Below, one piece after another: positions 41,135 to 46,049 of a stretch of 46,049 bases of DNA; the stretch's first letter is position 1, and each line of letters begins with the position of its first letter. Position numbers and translations under genes: made by a program. The notes under the pieces were generated by a model. It searched no databases and was not told where the DNA came from. It saw nothing but the letters and a program-made list of their open reading frames with translations. This stretch comes from Gammaproteobacteria bacterium. Its GTDB lineage: Bacteria; Pseudomonadota; Gammaproteobacteria; Acidiferrobacterales; SZUA-150. Where the stretch lies: assembly GCA_029880755.1 (NCBI GenBank), contig JAOUNW010000002.1, positions 1 through 46,049 on the forward strand, read 5' to 3'.

Positions 41135-41866
41135 TTAGGCAACGCTCTTCTTGCGACGAGCAACACCTACCAGGCCCAGCAAACCTGAACCAAACAACCA
41201 TACGGCTGCGGGAACAGGTACCGGTGTCAGGGTGCCGTTGAAAGAAGGCTGCTGATCCGGGAAAGGAGATGTCAACATGGCTGTACCCAGAATACCGTCG
41301 CCATCGCTGTCTACAGATACCGTAGTCATCACGCCAGAAGGAGAGACGCTGGTGATCTGCTGAACAGACAATACAGGGATATCCTGGTTGGTTGACCAGT
41401 CAAAGAATGTACCGGCAGCAAACTGGCCAGCATTGGTCAGGCTGAACGCATAGTCTGCGTACAGACTCAAGCCAGGGGTGAACAATACAGTTTTGCCAGG
41501 ATTTGGTGCGCAAGTGCCACTACCGGTAACTTCGTGACAAGTCTCATTGGTGCCGTCTGTATAGAACCATTGAATGGAATCGGTCTTGAAATTGAAGTTC
41601 TGTACTCCACCAACATTGGTGTCATATCCATACATCTGCACTACATCAGCAGTCCAATGAAAACCGTTAAATGTGTTGCCAGAAGTAAAAGAACCTGTGC
41701 CGCCCGGTAAATCGAACGCGCCAACTACAGCTGGGTCAACAAACGCCAAAGTACCGCTGGCATCATAGAACTCCATGGTGCCTGCATAGGTATGGGTTGT
41801 AGCAGCTTGTGCAGCACCGACACCCATGGCCATAACAACGGCGGTCGCTAATACTGATTTCTTCAT
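41135..41866 (-). CDS. PEP-CTERM-type secreted protein, intact reference copy of the family
   Basis: A 243-aa protein with a clear signal peptide (MKKSVLATAVVMAMGVGAAQA) and the sorting tail VPVPAAVWLFGSGLLGLVG followed by ARRKKSVA. The body includes GTMEFYDASGTLAF, FHWTADVVQMYGYDTNVGG, CHEVTGSGTC (a likely disulfide) and DSDGDGILGTAMLTSPFPDQ, an Asp-rich turn that could bind calcium. It is the closest relative of the broken copy at 36935-37705. GGAGGAG precedes the ATG. Its terminator makes it monocistronic. The exosortase is not in this window. Confidence 0.85.
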   Translation of the reverse strand: MKKSVLATAVVMAMGVGAAQAATTHTYAGTMEFYDASGTLAFVDPAVVGAFDLPGGTGSFTSGNTFNGFHWTADVVQMYGYDTNVGGVQNFNFKTDSIQWFYTDGTNETCHEVTGSGTCAPNPGKTVLFTPGLSLYADYAFSLTNAGQFAAGTFFDWSTNQDIPVLSVQQITSVSPSGVMTTVSVDSDGDGILGTAMLTSPFPDQQPSFNGTLTPVPVPAAVWLFGSGLLGLVGVARRKKSVA

Positions 41867-42422
41867 TATTAAACTCCTCCAGAAAAGTTAATTACAGTGC
41901 ACAAATACAGAAACTCCTTACTAAAACCGCTAGCCTTTCCAGAAAGACTGCACTTGTGCGCCATACCTGGAAAGCAATCCATGTGCCAATTTTATTTATT
42001 TCTTATATAACAATTAGTTAACTCACTTTGAAGGCGACTCTAATAGCGATCCTGACCTAAAGCGTAAAATTATCCGACAATCATATAACGGACTACTGCG
42101 CATAAATTCACGTGCTAACCTCTTTAATAACAACACTTTAAAGTGGCTATTTGCAGTAAAACTCCATCTTATTGAGAGGGTTTTTATACGCCACTTGAAT
42201 TTCACTATATGTGCGATTTACGACTCTACAGTGCAATAATTACTTGTAATTCAGATAGTTAATGCACTTTAAAAATGTTAAAAAAGCCGACACAGAGGGA
42301 TGGGTTAAGATGAACAACATGTATATGTGCGTTCCTGTTCGCAACACATAATCCATTAAAATCAGGCAATCTCGCCCAGCAACAATTTTAGCTAGCTTAG
42401 CATTTCTAAAGTTCGTCAGCTG
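41867..42422. other. 556-base AT-rich intergenic region
   Basis: It holds the promoter and leader of the 41135-41866 gene, with GGAGGAG next to its start. A perfect 12-base palindrome, CACTTTAAAGTG, is at 42134-42145, and a related GCACTTTAAA lies near 42262. I see no gene, tRNA, repeat array or clear terminator. Confidence 0.5.
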
Positions 42423-44192
42423 TTAGCAATCGGAAAGTGCATCAACTAATTCAGGAATATTTTCCCGGTAATTCTGCCAACGTTGTAGAGATTTCCGATA
42501 AATCGGCTGTCTTACCTGATCAAAACTGGCCGTAATCGTTTGCCTGTCTGTATCGAAAAAATGCAAACACTGTTCTTGCCACTCAAGTCCACAAAAAGCC
42601 ACCAGTTCACGGCTTGTTGTTTCAAATTCACTCACCAAAATTTCGTATTCCAGATCAAAGAATTTCAGACCCAATACATTCTGCCAGTGATCCATTAATC
42701 TTCTATATTGCTTATAATAATGGGCAATGTCCCCTAGCTTCGTCGAATACGGGTGGGCTCCGCTAAAATTCTGGAAAAAAATAGACAAACATGTGTCCAA
42801 AGGATTTCTCTGGCAATGAATAACCCTTGCACCAGGAAACAATCGATCAATTACCCCGAGGTTCAGAAAGTTAGTGGGTAACTTATCTGTCACACGAAGC
42901 GCTCCCTGAGGGGAAATCTCATCCAAATGCGCCAGATATTGCTCAGCTATTTCCTCCGCTTTTTCCTGATTCCAATCCAGCACGCAAGCGGGATAGGCTT
43001 CATCAGATTCTAATCTTCGAGGCAAATCGGCAACAATTCGATTAATTTCAAGCAACTCTCCTGCACCGTAGACATCAGAGTGACTTGCCAGAATTTGCTC
43101 AGCCAGGCTTGTTCCGGAGCGTGGCATACCTACGATAAAGACCGGTAATTCAGCATTCAGCTGTGACTCATGCTGGTCTATGTCCATGTTGCTATTAAAT
43201 GCCAAAATTATACGGTCTATATTACTTGTATGCTCTTCCCTGTCGAAAGAATAGTTCAGCGCATCATTAGCCTTGCAAAAATCATCAAAAGCCTGGTCAT
43301 AATCGCCCTTTTTGTCATTTACATATCCTCTAGAGAAATACAGGCTTGCTTGATCACCGACACTGATCTGTTTGTTGCTTAAGAGAGCGCTAGCATGCTT
43401 TATCACGTCATCACATTGATCAAAGTGCCCGCAAAGATGGGCGTATGTCTCTATTGCAACCGTAGTTAGCGAATTTTTTTGTATCAGCTTCTTGATTATC
43501 TCTACCGATTTCTCTAGGTCTCGCCAAAGCAAATAGATATTCGATATCCCTGATAAAGCAACTGCATTTTCAGGATCCCTAGTTAGAACCTCTTTATAAA
43601 TATCCATTGCCTCATCTAGGGCGCCTTTCAAGCGAAGCGAGGTGGCCAATCGGCATTGCGCGTCTATCCAGCCCGGATTCTGTTCCAGCGTTTTTCGAAA
43701 AATATCTACCGCATCTTTGGTGTTACCCTTCGAAAGCAATGCGCTACCTAAGCTATGCAGCGCCTGCGGATAATGGGGCTGAAAATGTAATGCAGTCTGA
43801 AAACTTGTTATTGCCTCATCAACCCTTCCTGACAAATAAAAAGCATTTCCCAGGTTATTGTGGGCCAAGGCGTTATTTGGCTGTAACTCAATCGCTACTG
43901 CAAAACTGGACAATGCTTCATTAGCATTTCCTAAGGACGCATACGCATTTCCGAGATATATATATGCGTTTACGTTACTTCGATCGATGGATATCGCTCT
44001 CTTGCAGCATTTGATCACCTCCGGGAAATCTCCCTTCTGTCCGCTTATTGAAGCGCGCATGATCCATATATCAGGATCCTCTGGTATTTTACTGGATAGC
44101 TTTTTCAATAACTGCTCCGCTTCGCGTATTTTGCCGCTCTGCAAGCACTTAATTGCTTTGTTCTTAATTTTCACCAATGATAAGTTAGACAT
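42423..44192 (-). CDS. TPR-repeat sulfotransferase
   Basis: A 589-aa cytoplasmic protein. The first 300 residues or so are tetratricopeptide repeats (GNAYASLGNANEALSSFAVA, NNLGNAFYLSGRVDEAITSF). The rest is a PAPS-dependent sulfotransferase domain: the 5'-phosphosulfate loop is PVFIVGMPRSGTSLAEQIL and a 3'-phosphate-binding segment is VIHCQRNPLDTCLSIFFQNF. It should transfer sulfonate from PAPS to a protein or glycan acceptor bound by the repeats. It is divergent from the TPR O-GlcNAc-type transferase at 44302, with 109 bases between, so both may modify surface material. Confidence 0.9.
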   Translation of the reverse strand: MSNLSLVKIKNKAIKCLQSGKIREAEQLLKKLSSKIPEDPDIWIMRASISGQKGDFPEVIKCCKRAISIDRSNVNAYIYLGNAYASLGNANEALSSFAVAIELQPNNALAHNNLGNAFYLSGRVDEAITSFQTALHFQPHYPQALHSLGSALLSKGNTKDAVDIFRKTLEQNPGWIDAQCRLATSLRLKGALDEAMDIYKEVLTRDPENAVALSGISNIYLLWRDLEKSVEIIKKLIQKNSLTTVAIETYAHLCGHFDQCDDVIKHASALLSNKQISVGDQASLYFSRGYVNDKKGDYDQAFDDFCKANDALNYSFDREEHTSNIDRIILAFNSNMDIDQHESQLNAELPVFIVGMPRSGTSLAEQILASHSDVYGAGELLEINRIVADLPRRLESDEAYPACVLDWNQEKAEEIAEQYLAHLDEISPQGALRVTDKLPTNFLNLGVIDRLFPGARVIHCQRNPLDTCLSIFFQNFSGAHPYSTKLGDIAHYYKQYRRLMDHWQNVLGLKFFDLEYEILVSEFETTSRELVAFCGLEWQEQCLHFFDTDRQTITASFDQVRQPIYRKSLQRWQNYRENIPELVDALSDC

Positions 44193-44301
44193 TTTTAATA
44201 TTCGCTGGCAGATAATCGGATAAATGGATTAGAGTCTACGCTATAATCATAGCATATTATGAATAATCTGACCGAGCACCTCATCTCATAACACAACACG
44301 C

Positions 44302-46049
44302 CATGAAAACAGGACGCAACGATCCGTGCCCATGCGGCAGCAAAAGAAAGTTTAAAAAGTGCTGCGGGCAGTTGATCAACAAAAAATCGGAGACGCAGAA
44401 CATTGACACATCGTCGATCCTCAACCAAGCATGGCAATATTTCTGCATCGGACAAATGGAACAGGCGGGAGCCCTGTATCAAAAAATATTACAGATTGAG
44501 CCCAAAAATGTAGATGCACTACACCTGCTCAGCGGCGTCGCTTCCAAAACCGGGCATTTTAAATCAGCAGAGGATCTACTGAAAAAAGCCATTACCATTA
44601 AATCCGATGTGCCAGAATTTCACAATAATCTTGGTTATGTGCTTCAAATGCAGAGACGTCCCGCTGCGGCTATGCCCCACTATCGTCGCGCCCTGGAGTT
44701 AAATCCCGCTTATCCGAACGCTCACCTTAATCTTGCCAACTCCTTTCGTCTTCTCGGCAGATTGGATAATGCGATAACTCACTACAAAAAAGCGCTCGAG
44801 CTGGATCCGGGTAATTTTCTATCTCATACGAATTATCTGAATCTAATGAACTTCTCATCGAGATACAACAGAAACCAAATATTTCAGGAGCATGTAAAAT
44901 TCGGTGAATACATTTACAAATCTCTGAATCCAACGAATCCTGGTTATACCCACACTCGGGACAGAACAGGAAAAATTAGAATTGGCTATATCTCTGCCGA
45001 TTTTAGAACCCATTCCGTTGCGTATTATATTGAACCAATTCTTGCTAATCATGACTCTGACAATTTCGAGATTTTCGCTTATTACAACTATCACGTTAAA
45101 GATGCTATAACACAGAGGCTTGAGACATTCAGCCACCACTGGCGAGACATTCAACATCTGAGCGACACTGCCATAGCAAAAATCATTCATAATGACAAGA
45201 TCGATATTCTTGTCGATCTATCCGGGCATACTGCAGACAACCGCTTGGGTGTTTTTGTCTACAAACCTGCGCCAATTCAGGTTACTTATTTAGGCTACCC
45301 AAATACAACGGGAATCTCAACAATGGATTACAGACTAACTGATGAAGTCACTGATCCTACGGGAACTACTGAAGCTTTTCATACTGAAAAACTTATTCGT
45401 CTACCTACGTGTTTTTGTTGTTACCAACCACCGGATAGCTACCCCAATGTAGCTCCACTGCCGGCTCTAGATACAGGGCATATCACATTTGGTTCTTTTA
45501 ATAATTTTGCAAAAGTGACTCCCGAAGTTATATCTCTTTGGGCCAGGCTACTTACCGTCATCCCAGACGCGAGAATAGTATTAAAATCAAGTGGACTTGA
45601 CGAGATAGAGCAACAACGCTACATCAGAGAGGAGTTTGCCAAATTTAATATTAGTGCTAAGCAAATCACCTTATTAGGAAATGACCCAGACACCGAGTCT
45701 CACCTACAACGATATGGAACAATCGATATTGGGCTCGATCCTTTCCCTTACAATGGAACGACAACCACTTGTGAAGCTTTATGGATGGGGGTGCCAGTTA
45801 TCACATTGAAAGGACGCGATCACCGCAGCCGAGTCGGTTCCAGCCTGTTAACAGCAATTACTCTTAGTGAGTTTATTGCCAATTCACTCGAAGACTATGT
45901 AGGTATCGCAAGAACCATGTTTTCAAATCTCCCCTATCTCGCCAAATTGCGATCGGGCTTACGAGAACAAATGCAGAATTCCCCATTAATGGACTATGCT
46001 ACATTTACAAAACAACTCGAAGATACATATAGAGGTATTTGGGAGAAAT
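44302..46049 (+). CDS. TPR/SPINDLY-type O-GlcNAc transferase with SEC-C motif (3' end outside window)
   Basis: The frame is open from ATG 44302 to the end of the window, at least 582 codons. The N terminus is a SEC-C zinc motif (NDPCPCGSKRKFKKCCG). TPR repeats follow (about 45-190: NNLGYVLQMQRRPAAAMPHY; LNLANSFRLLGRLDNAITHY). From about 225 the sequence matches the catalytic part of SPINDLY/OGT enzymes (GKIRIGYISADFRTHSVAYY, ILVDLSGHTADNRLGVF, APIQVTYLGYPNTTGISTMD, LDPFPYNGTTTTCEALWMGV). These enzymes move GlcNAc or fucose to Ser/Thr of proteins. The remaining C terminus is not visible. It is divergent from the TPR sulfotransferase. Confidence 0.9.

Overview
The window comes from a sulfur-oxidising gammaproteobacterium. 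The evidence is a complete, colinear reverse-type dissimilatory sulfite reductase operon, dsrABEFHCMKLJOPNR. It carries dsrEFH and a DsrL flavoprotein, which are typical of sulfur oxidisers, and the order matches the Allochromatium vinosum operon except that dsrS is missing. No photosynthesis genes are visible, so nothing here says whether the organism is phototrophic.

Layout. 1-593: the tail of a probable RNase E, closed by a strong terminator. 709-6250: poorly characterised genes, including a TSUP-type anion exporter, two Fe(II)/2-oxoglutarate oxygenases, MsrB and unknown proteins. 6432-10555: a second-messenger pair, an FHA-adenylate cyclase divergent from a DUF2892-like membrane protein and a PAS-GGDEF-EAL protein. 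10557-14460 (minus strand): an accessory sulfur block with a TauD-like oxygenase, a 65-aa protein, a 235-aa protein, a Cas6/Cmx6-like protein with no CRISPR array, a cysteine-free DsrC/TusE homologue and, past a terminator, the SseA sulfurtransferase. 14461-15005: a long divergent promoter and leader region with direct repeats and mutually exclusive RNA hairpins. 15006-27928: the dsr operon. 28024-30295: a NarX/NarL-type two-component pair where dsrS would be expected. 30394-31788: cysG, making the siroheme that DsrAB needs. 31964-41866 (minus strand): secreted and surface proteins, namely a subtilase, a lipoprotein, an anchored cyclophilin and five proteins of PEP-CTERM type or related to them, one broken by an amber codon and one without the sorting tail. 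42423-46049: a TPR sulfotransferase divergent from a TPR/SPINDLY-type O-GlcNAc transferase that runs off the window.

How it works together. Persulfide sulfur is passed via the DsrEFH and DsrC thiols. The DsrMKJOP membrane complex oxidises DsrC and its trisulfide form is thought to supply DsrAB, with DsrL as the NAD(P)-linked partner. CysG and DsrN supply siroheme and siroamide. The least described part is the divergent operon at 11487-14460, which joins a cysteine-free DsrC homologue to a Cas6-fold protein beside a highly structured dsrA leader. I infer, but cannot show, that it regulates sulfur genes, perhaps through RNA.
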